From the NCBI GenBank assembly GCA_029204225.1, contig CM055100.1:9543058-9607057 (forward strand): a stretch of DNA of 64,000 bases, given 5' to 3'. Source of the DNA: Diphasiastrum complanatum. Taxonomy: Eukaryota; Streptophyta; Lycopodiopsida; Lycopodiales; Lycopodiaceae. Numbering within the stretch: the stretch's first letter is position 1; every line of letters starts with the position of its first letter. A model generated the notes under the pieces. The model saw only the letters and a program-made list of their open reading frames with translations, was not told the origin of the DNA and ran no database searches. This document shows positions 47,922 through 58,578 of the stretch, one piece after another. The translations under genes and the position numbers were made by a program.

Positions 47922-48654
47922 TCATTTGTCCTTCTCTGGACATTCAATTGCTTTCTCGAATGTCTGTGGTTCACCATTGAATCTACAGAACTCTTCTGAT
48001 GTAGAAGCTGAGCTGCCTGGCACATATTTTGTTGGCGCTCTTTGTTCTCTTGTCGATCTAGGAGATCCTCCTGAAACTGCAATGCCTTTGCCTTTATCTA
48101 CTCTGCTAGGTCCAGAATCATTTCGGTTTACATGCACTATAGTCGTAGGCTGCCTCTCAAAATTTTCATCGTTTGATTCGTCACTCGAATGAGATGCGAA
48201 TCGAACATCTTCATCTGAATGTTCGTCCTCTGCTCCCTTTGTCACAGTTGGTAGATCATAGTACTGTCTTCCAAGAATTTCATAATTGACAGGATCATCG
48301 TTGGCCATCATTCTGCTGTCATCGAATTTGACATCTCTGACTGTCTTCACAGTGTTTGTCCCTGTAGTATGACACATTATTGTCATATCCTACAAGATAT
48401 CTCTGTTCCACTTTCTCATCAAGCTTCTTTCAAAGCTTATCAGGAACATGTGCATAAGTTGCACAGCCAAAGATAATGATGTGAGTCAAATTGGGTTTTC
48501 TACCCCACCATAATTCGTGTGGTGTCGTGTGAGGAACACCAGACTTTCCTGTCCTGTTCTGAATGTAAGCAGCTGTAGCTACTGCTTCAGCCCACAACAC
48601 TCTTGGAGCTTTCGAGTAGGCCATCATGCATCCGGCAGCTTCCATTAGGGTCAT
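47922..48654 (-). pseudogene. Copia integrase end and linker
   Basis: At 48654-48430 the - strand reads EAAGCMMAYSKAPRVLWAEA, TAAYIQNRTGKSG and HIIIFGCATYAHVPDKL. A frameshift follows, then the charged linker 48386-47922 (VKFDDSRMMANDDPV, DSGPSRVDKGKGIAV) with STREQRAPTKY, the usual pre-RT stretch. A short gap at 48655-48807 corresponds to NGVVERK-like integrase sequence with stops. Confidence 0.85.
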
Positions 48655-48807
48655 GTCCTTTCTTTCTTTCTACAACACCGTTGTGCTGCGGTGTGTAAGA
48701 GCAGTCCTTCTATGAACAATACTACGATCATTGTAGAAGTCAGTGAATCGATTTGAGATGTATTCTCCACCTCGATCTGTTCTGATATGCTTTACTTTAT
48801 TACCAAT

Positions 48808-49443
48808 TCATCTTTCTGCCCAATTCACATACTCTGTGAATTTGTCAAATGCTTCTGATTTATTGTGAATAAAATAGACTCTGGCAAATATTATGTAATC
48901 ATCAATAAATTTAATGTAATATTTTGAGCCTCTTACTAAGATCACATTGAAAGGTCCACAGATGTCAGAATGCACTAACTCCAAAATCTTAGTCGTTCTG
49001 TAGGAGTCCTTGACAAAGGGAGTGCGTGACATCTTACCCTTCAAACATGCATCACATGTCATCGAACTGGTTGCATTCGAGATGCTCACCCTTGTGATTG
49101 CTCCATGATGGCTTGCCTGATATAGTGCCATTGAATTCATATGGCATAGTCTCCTGTGCCATAGAGTATCTGGCGAATCATCATGAGTTTCATGCACTTG
49201 ATCTGTAGGTAGGCATACCTTCAAGTGATACAGGTTGTCTTTTCTTCTTCCTTGAGTGATGAGCATACTGGTACTTGCATCAACAATGTTGCATGCTTCA
49301 TCTGAGAATATCACACGCATTCCTGCATCAGCTATTCTTGCCACTGATAGCAAGTCCTGCTGTAGTGTAGGCATGAATAGAACATCTTCGAGTCGTTTGT
49401 CTCTACCGTTTGTGTTGAGCCATAATGAACCAATACCATTCAC
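48808..49443 (-). pseudogene. Copia GAG-pre-integrase and integrase core start
   Basis: An open - strand frame of 211 codons reads VLFMPTLQQDLLSVARIADA, DTLWHRRLCHMNSMALYQAS, CDACLKGKMSRTPF and LELVHSDICGPFNV, FIDDYIIFARVYFI. It contains the His-His/Cys-Cys zinc site and the first two acidic residues of the integrase DDE triad. It overlaps the protease frame at 49440. Confidence 0.9.
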
Positions 49444-50450
49444 TTGATGTTTTGATCCATCTCCAAGAACGATAAATCTTGATGGATCTGCACTTTGGAA
49501 ATCAGACTTGATGTAATGAAGTGTGAGGTAGCTCCTGAGTCAAGGATTACCTCCTGTGTGTCAAGTGTAGACACTGCACACATATCTGCACAGATGTAGG
49601 CGGTTGAAGTACTATGATTCGGTCCTTCTTTGTCTTTTTTTGAGCTCTCTAGATCCTCAACATATGATGAACTATTATTGTTCTCCTGTCTGCTTTGAGT
49701 TGATTTGTTTCTTGGGTTCAGGCGGCAATCCATGGCTGCATGACCTTTCTTGTGGCAGTGGATACACTCAATTTTCGGATTTAGCCAATATGAATCGACA
49801 ATATGTCCTTTGCATTTGCATCTCACGCAGGTCTTCTTGTCTTCACTCTGTTGTTTCGACCTTCCTTTGTTCTTCCATTTGCCTTTCTGGTTCCTTTTGC
49901 TTGCTGATCACAATCCTGCTTCAATCTGACTCCCTCTTAGGCTTGGATTATTTTTTTGTCTTCTCCTTGTTGTTGTAGAAGGCTTGGTCAGAAGCATCCT
50001 TGTAAATCAAGGTGCTCTCGAGTCTCGACTTCTTCTCAAATCTCGACAATTGCCTTTTTGAGTGTCATTGTAGGATCCTTTGCTAGCAGTGTTCTAGTTG
50101 TCTGGAAGGATCTTGGTAAGGCTCTCAACAGATAAGTGAGCTGCTTCTCTGCTAACACTGCATTTTCTGCTCCAAAATTGTGTAGTGAAAGGAATAGATC
50201 CTTCATCTTCCTAATAAAGGAAGTGAGGTCTTTGTCGTTCCATTGTAGGTTTGTAGTTTTGTCAGCTGATCTTCAAGCATCATTATCTGACTGCATGATT
50301 TCGTCTGAAATCTTGTGAGTAGAGTATCCCACATTTCTTTTGCTTTACAGGTCAAGTGTCAGGCTATCCTTGATGGATGATGATAACAAGGCTACTGCCT
50401 TGTCATTCTTCTCCCTCCATTCGCGTAGCTCCTTGCCTGTTGTTGTAGGA
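49440..50450 (-). pseudogene. Copia gag, zinc knuckle and protease
   Basis: From 50450 the - strand reads REWREKNDKAVALLSSSIKD, AKEMWDTLLTRF-like and NAVLAEKQLTYLLRALPRSF in shifting frames (gag). It continues into a proper knuckle CIHCHKKGHAAMDC (CX2CX4HX4C) and the aspartic protease motif VILDSGATSHFITS within the frame 49826-49440. The gag start expected next to the LTR (a FEKLNGEN-type sequence) is missing. Confidence 0.87.
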
Positions 50451-50904
50451 TTCTACAATCCTTCAGAGTGTAGACAAACACTGCTGATCTACGTTAACAG
50501 ATTAATATAGCATTCAACAAAATCAAACCAATGTGCCGAATTGAATAAAGAAGTGAATCAAATGCACGAATAATATCAGACAAAAATTTATTCGAGATCA
50601 TGCAATCACATAGAATAATATGTGCATAATAGCTACAATATTATCTATTGATTTTCTTGATTTCTAGGACTACATGACATATCCACGTAGTGCATTGACG
50701 TGAGAGAAATACAGTTCTCTCGTGTCTCACTTACTAGCAGACTTCTGGATCTACAGATCTTCTTTCTCAAAATTGTCTCGCTCATAGGCGAACATGTATT
50801 TAGTGTATTTTTGTCTTACAGTATTATGCATCAACCAGAAAATATATAGTTCGCGAATTTTTCGTGTCGTGTTGTGTAACTTCCAGATTAGAAAAGATTA
50901 AGCA
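50451..50904 (-). mobile_element. 5' LTR of copia element, 3'-truncated
   Basis: A 454 bp direct repeat of 45724-46183, beginning TGCTTAATC on the - strand at 50904. Its inner end at 50451 joins gag directly: there is no TGGTATCAGAGC-type primer-binding site and no gag start. A deletion has therefore removed LTR end, primer site and about 60 gag codons, so this copy cannot be reverse-transcribed normally. Confidence 0.8.
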
Positions 50905-51732
50905 AAAAGGTATGGTATGTTTAATAACTGACGTCGAAATATCCTTCAGGTCTTGATAAGTCCATGCAAAGCAATCTCGATACTTAATAAGTAACAAGCA
51001 GAGTGCTTGATACTATTCAATATTAAGTTGTGATCCAACTTGTACAATCTTTTGTGGTTCTTCTGGTTCAGCAAGATTCATTGGTTGTGTCCTAGCTGGG
51101 CCATCGTAAACATCTTTCGAGTCTGGCACGTGTTCTTCAGGTTCACGATGTGCTTTAGGTAACATGATAACCACATCATCCAATGTATAACGTTTAAAAT
51201 GTTCGTGCATATCATGCTGGACCACATCTGTTTGTTCCTTTTTGAAAGGACTTGTCTTGGATCTTCGCTTAGCTTTCTTAGCAGGAATTGATCGTGGAGG
51301 TGATGACTTCCGAGACCATGATATCTTGCTAGAATTCTGACTTGTAGAATCATCCTCGACTTTTCCTTTGTCTTTATCCAGTAAGGGTGGCACATTCGCT
51401 GAATCAATCTTTTGAGGAGGATTTTCCCATTTCAGGACTATATTATAATGTTGCTTGGCTTGTCTCTTCGTCATTGTCCCTGTGATCCTGTCTTCCTTCA
51501 ATATAACTGCTTTGGGCAGTTTTATTGTTGGTTCACCAGGAACATTACACACTCCAAATCTGGTCGGATCCATATGATTTAGAATTTTCTCATCTGTAAG
51601 TTCTACATTGTCATCATAAGTCAAGGCATGACTCACAGGAATGAGGTCATCTTCAATCGGATATGGTATAGGTTCCGTTGAATGGAAAAGTGATCGGTGT
51701 ATCCAAGGTTCGATCCAATAATGAAATCTCAC
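50905..51732 (-). pseudogene. Gypsy protease-RT linker, cut by copia insertion
   Basis: The open - strand frame 51732-51013 reads KILNHMDPTRFGVCNVPGEP, TIKLPKAVI and a basic, Ser/Lys-rich linker ending QKIVQVGSQLNIE. After one stop it continues LLLIKYRDCFAWTYQDLKDI, the start of gypsy reverse transcriptase, up to 50905. There the copia LTR begins. The rest of RT, RNase H and integrase are not found on the other side of the copia element. Confidence 0.83.
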
Positions 51733-51827
51733 TCAAATCTGACTGATTATCTTGTTGACACATATATCTTGCTGTACAATCAATCGTTGCAAGAGCTTCA
51801 TTCCAGTTGACAGTATCCGTCTGAGAA

Positions 51828-52688
51828 TCATAATGAACTTCCAAATTTTTTTTCTGGTCGGTCACAAGTATGATCCGTTGTTGATGAATCATCATCGTCT
51901 TTTTGAACCATTGATTTGATAGTCCAAGTTGCAAGATCAACTTTGACTGCACATTCACGATTTCCAAAAGTGATTTTCTCGGTACCCCAATTATGAATTA
52001 CTTGCGCATCTCGTAACCATGGACATCCCAATAGGACTCGATAGACATTTGGTGCTTCTGGTAAATCCATTATTACAAAAGTAATGACGAACTGTACTCC
52101 TGCAATTCTGACATGTATATCTTCAACCATTCCTCGTGGATGAACTGTCGTTTGATCAGCTAGCTTAATAGAAAAAGTCGCAGGCTTGATCTTTGTAAGG
52201 CCCCATTTTGCACATAGCTTTGTAGAAATCAGGTTAACTCCTGAACCACCATCTATCACAGCTGCTTTCTTAGGAAATTGTCTATGCTGTATCGACAGAG
52301 TGATATTCTTTTGTTCACTTTCCCAAGCGGCACCGACATGGAGTACTTCATTAGATTCTCCAAATCCAGCACAAAAAAGTAGCTCTTGATGGACTTCTGC
52401 TTCTGCTTGAGCTAACTTTTGCGCTAAGACTTCTTTTGCTTTTGGCACCAACTTCAGGAACTCTCCCAATGAAATATTGATCTTGCTAGATAAAATATTC
52501 ATGAGCAGTTCTGTTTGCGGTGCTTCCGGTTCAGTCATCTTGAAGGATTCTTCATGATGATGCAACTGATCATTCATATTTGTACGTGAATTTCTTGGTG
52601 GCTGCAATAGTGAAGAACGAACTTCGGCTGTTGCTTTAGCAGCTTCAAGCTCCTCTTCTTCTTGCAGATGTTTAATCCACTGTCTCAT
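51828..52688 (-). pseudogene. Gypsy aspartic protease region
   Basis: An open frame of 286 codons on the - strand contains AAVIDGGSGVNLISTKLCAK, the retropepsin active site in the IDGGSG form common in plant gypsy elements. VLLGCPWLRDAQVIHNWGTE, the second conserved block (LGxxWL), follows. The N-terminal part is Glu/Ala-rich linker after the gag knuckles. This segment is intact but shifted relative to both neighbours. Confidence 0.87.
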
Positions 52689-52877
52689 ATCCTGATATCT
52701 TCTTTCTTATGCATGAAGATTTGGATAGACTCCAGATGCTGTTGGGATATCGATTAATGGTATAGAATCAGCAAGTACTGGATCCGCTACTGGTTCTTTT
52801 TGCTTCTGTGCTTTGGTGACCACCATCAACAATTGATTTATTTTGAGCTACTGGTCTTTGCTTGATTGTTATCAAAT

Positions 52878-54232
52878 TTACAGGAGCTGTAGCTGGTGGT
52901 GGCTTCGGTCTTGCTGGATAGTCTTTATAGCAATGCCCATAACCACAGTCATGACAGAATGGTACAGATTTTCCTTTATTTGGACATTCTGCAACTTTGT
53001 GAAAGCATCCAAGTGGTGCTCTGGTCCAGTTTCTAGATGCTTGTTGTTGCGCGACAACATAAATAGCATACTATTCTGAAGATCCACCTTCTTGATCATC
53101 ACCATAGTTCCATTGCTCGACACTTCTGTACGATTTTGGTTCCATCAAATTGGCAGGAGGAGCGGAGTGCTTTGGTGGGGCAGGTAAGGCTAAACGTTTC
53201 GGGTATCCAAGAGCAGATTGTCGAGGTCTAACTGTTGGATTTTCTCCATACTGTGGTTCTCGATATCCCATTTGGACATACCGTTGCTGAATTATCTGAG
53301 GATTGAAGTTGCAAAAAGCAGTCTCATGATCAGGCAAATGGCATACACTGATTTCCATTCGTTTTTTCAATTGAGGACAATCATTCACTGTGTGATTTCC
53401 TGTACAAATAGAACACCAGACATTTTCCTTGGTAGAAAAAGTCTTCGCAAACTTTTCAGGTTCCTTGTTCACTTTTCCATGGAAATCTTCCAATGCTTTG
53501 ATCTTTTCATCAAATTGCAACTGCAACTTTTCCATTTTTCTACTAGTTCTTCCCGAGTTTCTCGAACTCATTGAGCATCATTTCTGCAGTAGCATTAACA
53601 TTTGTTGATGCAATAGTGGTGGATGTTGTAGTATTCTGCCTTGTTGTATAAGGCAACATACTGATATTCGGCTCATCATCTGAATCTTCATCCTCCTCCC
53701 GAATTGCATCATCCATAGCATTTTGCAAGAGTGCATACTCATTATGGCGTTCCAACTCACGTCTGATCCGTTCAGGTAAACCTGACAAAAACCACATAAT
53801 CATGGCATTTTCGTTAATTAGCTTAGGTTCACACTCAGATCTGAGGCGTTTCACCTGTTCAATGTAATCTCAAACCATTTCCCGCTTTCCCATTTTAATT
53901 TTACTCAAAATTAGGAAAGGGTCTTTCATAAACTTCCGAGGTTTGAACCGTGTGATAAGGGCTTGTTTAACAACCTCCCAATCTGTACGTTCAGTTTCAT
54001 CTTGATTATAGTACCAGTCTTGTGCTGCGCCTGTTAAGGTCATAGGAAAAAGCTTAAGTTTATCTTGAGGGAAAATTTTGCCATAGACTTCACAAGATTC
54101 AACATAGATATGAAGAAATCTAACTGGATTAGTTAACCCATTGTATTTGGGTAGATCCAAACGGGGTGCTCTTCTAACAATGATTGGATTGACTTCCTGA
54201 GGAGCACCTCCAGGGGTAGCCATCTTCACCAA
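52878..54232 (-). pseudogene. Gypsy gag with zinc knuckles
   Basis: Three - strand frames in order. 54232-53870: APRLDLPKYNGLTNPVRFLH, LTGAAQDWYYNQDETERTDW, LITRFKPRKFMKDPFLILSK. 53854-53543: MIMWFLSGLPERIRRELERH, DDAIREEDEDSDDEPNIS. 53571-53071: MEKLQLQFDEKIKALEDFHG and CSICTGNHTVNDC. A second Cys-rich knuckle (CHDCGYGHCYKDYP) follows at about 52960. The start could be the ATG at 54232 or the next one (MATPGGAPQEV). At least two frameshifts separate the parts. Confidence 0.88.
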
Positions 54233-55350
54233 TTAAGATCAAGCAGACAATGAGATTGGATCTAGATTTTTCAATCAAAACTATCTCAGATCAGATCTGC
54301 TAGATTTATTTCACTTTCCAAGAATCTGATTTCTATATCGTGAAAAAGATTTTGAAATTCAATCAATCGATACTTCTGAAAAATGAAAAATTTCTCAGAA
54401 TCCAAATCAAAATGTATCGGATTTGACCCAAATTTTGACAGACTTGATCTGAAAAATCAAAACCTAAAAATAGTACTGGCGAAGGTTCAATAGTGCTATT
54501 TTGAGAAAAAAACTCTCTGATCAACTTTTCTGACAGTTTCTAGAGAAATAACCTTCGCCTAACTCTCAGATTCAAGATCTGACAGAGATAAAACTAGGGT
54601 AAATCCGGCAAAGGTTTCTGACACAAGAAAATACAGTTTCTGTAGTTTGGCGAGGGTAAAAATATACATTTTTAATGATCTGGACAGAAAGAATCTTTGT
54701 TGCACTCAAAAATAGTATTTTACTATAAATAGAATGTTTTGAAAACTCGACAAAGGTTTTGGCGAAGGATCAAGAGTAAAACGGGTATTTTTGCAAAAAA
54801 AATTTATTTTTTTAGCAAAAATATGGCAATATGAACTGATCCTCTAAAAAACCTTCTATTTTTGGTATTATTCTTTGCCGACCTAGCAGTAGATAGATCT
54901 GAATCACACCTATGCACAATGAATAGGACGAAGATTCTTTTTCTATATTTTTAGGGTTTGGTGATTTTTTTTGTGTTTTTTGACGGTTTTTCTAATGTTT
55001 CTGGAAATCTGCTGGGAAGGATTGTTCACCCTTCAAACTGAAGGTTTTGTGATCAAAATCGAAGGTGTTTGCAACTTGACGAAGGTTTCTTGAAAGAGGG
55101 CAAAAAGTTATCAGTTCTGATGACGATTTTTGTCTCTTTTTGACCAAAATCTGGCAGATTTGACCGATTTTGTTGTTTTTTCTGATATCTCAGATCCAAA
55201 TGGATCTTAAGATTGGTGATCTGAATAGCTTTCCCTGTTCCACAATCAAATTAGATTTCAAACAAGCAAATCCACTCAAATCAAGCAAAATTACTCCCAA
55301 ACTAACCCTAAATGCATATCTAACACTATTCATGCAACGACAAGATGTCT
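54233..55350 (-). mobile_element. Gypsy 5' untranslated leader
   Basis: About 1.1 kb between gag and LTR stub, related to 33600-34680. It contains repeated words GGCGAAGGTT, GGCAAAGGTT and TTGGCGAGGG (near 54477, 54607, 54651, 54760 and 55077 on the + strand). Long leaders are usual for plant gypsy elements. The primer-binding site is gone. Confidence 0.7.
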
Positions 55351-55406
55351 ACCAAATCCCTCTCACTTATTAACTAGGGTTAGGGTTGCCTTGAAACCCT
55401 CCAACA
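55351..55406 (-). mobile_element. Gypsy LTR stub
   Basis: About 56 bp matching the outer end of the LTRs at 24950-25013 and 26630-26691 (TTAACTAGGGTTAGGGTTGC then CCCTCCAACA). It is fused directly to leader sequence, so most of the 5' LTR has been deleted. Confidence 0.75.
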
Positions 55407-58405
55407 GTATGATGTGGCATAACTAACAGCTTGTTTCACTGGAGTACCGTGTATCCAAAACTAGGAGTATATTGAATCCTATGTACTGGTGATAGTTACA
55501 AAACACAAACCATGCTTTAGAATATTTTATGGACCCTTGCCTTTGGCCTTAAATATTGCACTAAGACATGTACCAGGTGTGATTGCCAACTCCAGTTGAG
55601 CTTCACCCTTGGACCCACCTTCATAAATCAAGGCCTTTGCAATGCATCCTCAGGGGTCTTGCATGAGGACACAAGTCTTCTCGCAAGAAGAAAATATACT
55701 TGTGGACTTGCATCTACTTTAGAATGTCCTTAAGAATTTTCATAAGAATCTCTCAATAACCATATGCATACGCCTACATAGAAAAGAATCTTTAACAATG
55801 TAGGTGCCAACAGATCATATGTGTTATCTTTGAATCTTTGCTTGATGGTTTAGGGTTGATGAACTGAAAGCCATGGTATTCAATGCCAAATCTTGGTAGA
55901 AATACACTTTAATGTAGAATTTTCAAGATTTTGCACTTTTTGCAATATTTTGGAAGATCATCAAATACTATAGGTTGTTTGTAGTAATTATCACTATCAA
56001 ATATCTCCAAAAAACTAGGCATTTCATCACTCAAATGCAAGCTTTATATGGGGAGAGAAGTGAGCCTCATGATGTGGATCTGCCTCATTCAACAAGCCTT
56101 GAATAACGACTTGTGCAATTGCATGCTACTTGCTTTTGGAAGGCCAAGCCCTCTGGGGTCGTGGACAGGTCCATGCGATGAACTATACAGAAGTTTTCAA
56201 TAGCTGGGAAACATTTCTCGTAGCATTTGTAAGCAACATTTGTCAGAGAAGCAACTTTTATCTCTGAGTTGCATGAAGTAGAGAGGTTGGACATATTTTT
56301 TAGATCTTCAATTGTTTTGAGTTCGACTTTTTTAAAAAGGTTGTCCAAATTTACTTTTCCTTTTTAGGTTTCATTTACTAGAATTTCTAGAAAGATAAAC
56401 CAATCTGGTCCTTCCCAAAAGGTAACCTTTGATTCAATAATCATTTTCTCAACTATAAACCCTCCAACCAAATTTGAAATCCTCTCAAGGATATAAGACT
56501 TATGCTTTACTAAATTTGCATTGGAAGGTACATGTGATCCAGGTGTCTGTCTTCTTTTTTCTTAATCATTGGAAGCTAAACATTTAAGAACTTTTGAAAT
56601 GTTTCAATGTCAATGGACTGGAACTGAAATGTCTCAATATATTTCTTTAGAAAATTATCAAACTGGGCTATTCCCACGACATATTGAAGATATCCAGAAA
56701 CGAAAACTAGCTGGTAAGAACTACTCTTGCACATATGCACAAAATAATTTATGATTTGATATGTTTAAACAAAAGTTGTGTTGCATCTCTAATGTTGTGC
56801 CCATGCATAAGTTTCTCCTATACACATTAAAACTTTTAGAAATAATTAGCAAATTAGTTGACATACATAAGTACTTTGAATTTCTTTTTCATTATGACTA
56901 ATTTTAGTGGTGTAAGCAATGTGGGTAGGGCCCACGTGAAAATCCACAAATGTTTATATTATAGGTTGTCACTTTTAGAATCATTGAGGTAGTTGAGTGC
57001 TATTTTTCATTATCATTAAAAGGACAATATGATCATCCTAATGATTCAAATTACCATGAGTGTTATTCCAATTAAAATGATGTTTAGTTTGACTCCATCA
57101 ACATCCCCTCCTCCACATCAACATCAACCAGCCACACCAACACACAAATCGATTAAAGAGGCAATGCCTTGGAACACAATGTCACATTGTTGCATGTTTC
57201 ATGACATCTGACATTTGATTTGCCATGAGAGTTGTCTCAAAAGATTTGGTAGATCTCTCCCACTTTTATATGCCATCTACAACTTGAGAGAGCTCAACAA
57301 AGATGTTAGTAAACATCAATTGGTTGGAGTTGAAGTTTGGGTCAAGGAGGCCATGTTTTGAAAATGTGTCAATTGGTACGATAGTGCTTCATAAGACACT
57401 AGGTCCACAATTAGATTAAATAACTCAACATAAGAAATTAAATGGTATTAGGACAATGAGCATAAAGTGTTGGGTGAGAAGTGTAATCTACACACGATCT
57501 GATTCACATGATTATGATAATGGCTTGACATTATAAGCCATTATAAGTGGCACGCCTAAGCTTACTATTGTAAGTACGACCCTAAACAAATGTTGAAATG
57601 ATTTCAATTAGTTGTTTTTCTAGGGTAGTTGCCAAGGGATTTATCATTTTACCTTATGATTCATGAATGTTGCATTTATGCAAGAAAGCTTTGACTCTCC
57701 CGTTCATGAGCCAGCACTTTTTGTTTGAAACACCAATCATTTTTTTGCAGTTGTTAAGGCACACTAAAGCCTAGTCGAGTGTATTCCTCACTCTGATTGA
57801 GGGTGCAGGTAGCTTTAAGCTCCATGAAGGTGGAGATATCACGATGCCACCTATTAATCATGCTCCCCGCTTGGATGAGGGTGGGGCCTCCCCAGCTTCG
57901 CCCCTTAGTTGCTATTAGGAACATGCCCAAGTCCTGGGACAGGTCTTTACTAGTTTTTGGGCCCCTGCCTTAGAGGCCGGGGCTTGGGCATGAGTCACCC
58001 GTCACGACGGATGACTGAAAGCTTTCAACCCTGCCAATATTGAATACAATGGGTACGTCACCCTCGAGCCAGGGTGCACTTATTTGACACTAGACGATTT
58101 CGGCTCGCTCAGCTCCACGCCAGCCACGTTTCGGAACATCCAAAACGTGGCACGATCTAAGCGTCGTTACAGCAATCCAACGGTGAGCATTTACAGATTG
58201 TACCTGCCATCTGGAAAAGCTGGAACCGTACGTGGCAAGTTATGATTGGGACACAATTTTCATGAAGCAATGCAGCGTAGAAGGATGCCCGTTGGCTCGT
58301 CGTATCTTGGTGGCACGGAGGAACCCAAACCTCGCCACCGTTAGATCTCCTGATAAACGGTCAGATCTTGCCCATGTTATTTACGATCGACCATTAATAG
58401 GTGTC
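55407..58405. other. Intergenic; no clear gene
   Basis: An open - strand frame at 56085-56348 (FKKVELKTIEDLKNMSNLST, YKCYEKCFPAIENF) is protein-like but unrecognised. An inverted pair CATGCCCAAG/CTTGGGCATG (57922-57931 and 57983-57992) lies in a GC-richer block at 57780-58070. From about 58080 the composition becomes promoter-like. Confidence 0.35.
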
Positions 58406-58426
58406 CACGTGGTATTTTGGCACGTG
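58406..58426 (+). promoter_or_regulatory. Two G-boxes upstream of LRAT gene 2
   Basis: CACGTG at 58406-58411 (in CCACGTGG) and 58421-58426 (in GCACGTGTCC), 15 bases apart. Paired G-box/ABRE motifs are bound by bZIP or bHLH factors in plants and often mediate abscisic acid or light response. They lie just upstream of the likely transcription start. Confidence 0.55.
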
Positions 58427-58459
58427 TCCAGATCTAAATAGTAGAAAGCTAGATGTGCC

Positions 58460-58578
58460 GGGCCATTAAGATCGACGCGCATCCAAGAAGAAAGAAAGGA
58501 AGAAATAGAGAAAAGGAATGGAAAAAGAAAAGAGAGAGAGAAACAGGAAGCAGCGCTTCAGCTTTGATCCAGAAGCAG
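58460..58578 (+). other. Probable non-coding leader exon of LRAT gene 2
   Basis: A purine-rich (GA) stretch without a useful start codon ends AGAAGCAG, followed by GTATGG, a good plant splice donor at 58579. It is followed, 2.9 kb later, by an acceptor at 61490 just before the LRAT start codon. A purine-rich leader exon plus long leader intron is a common plant arrangement. Not proven without transcripts. Confidence 0.45.
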
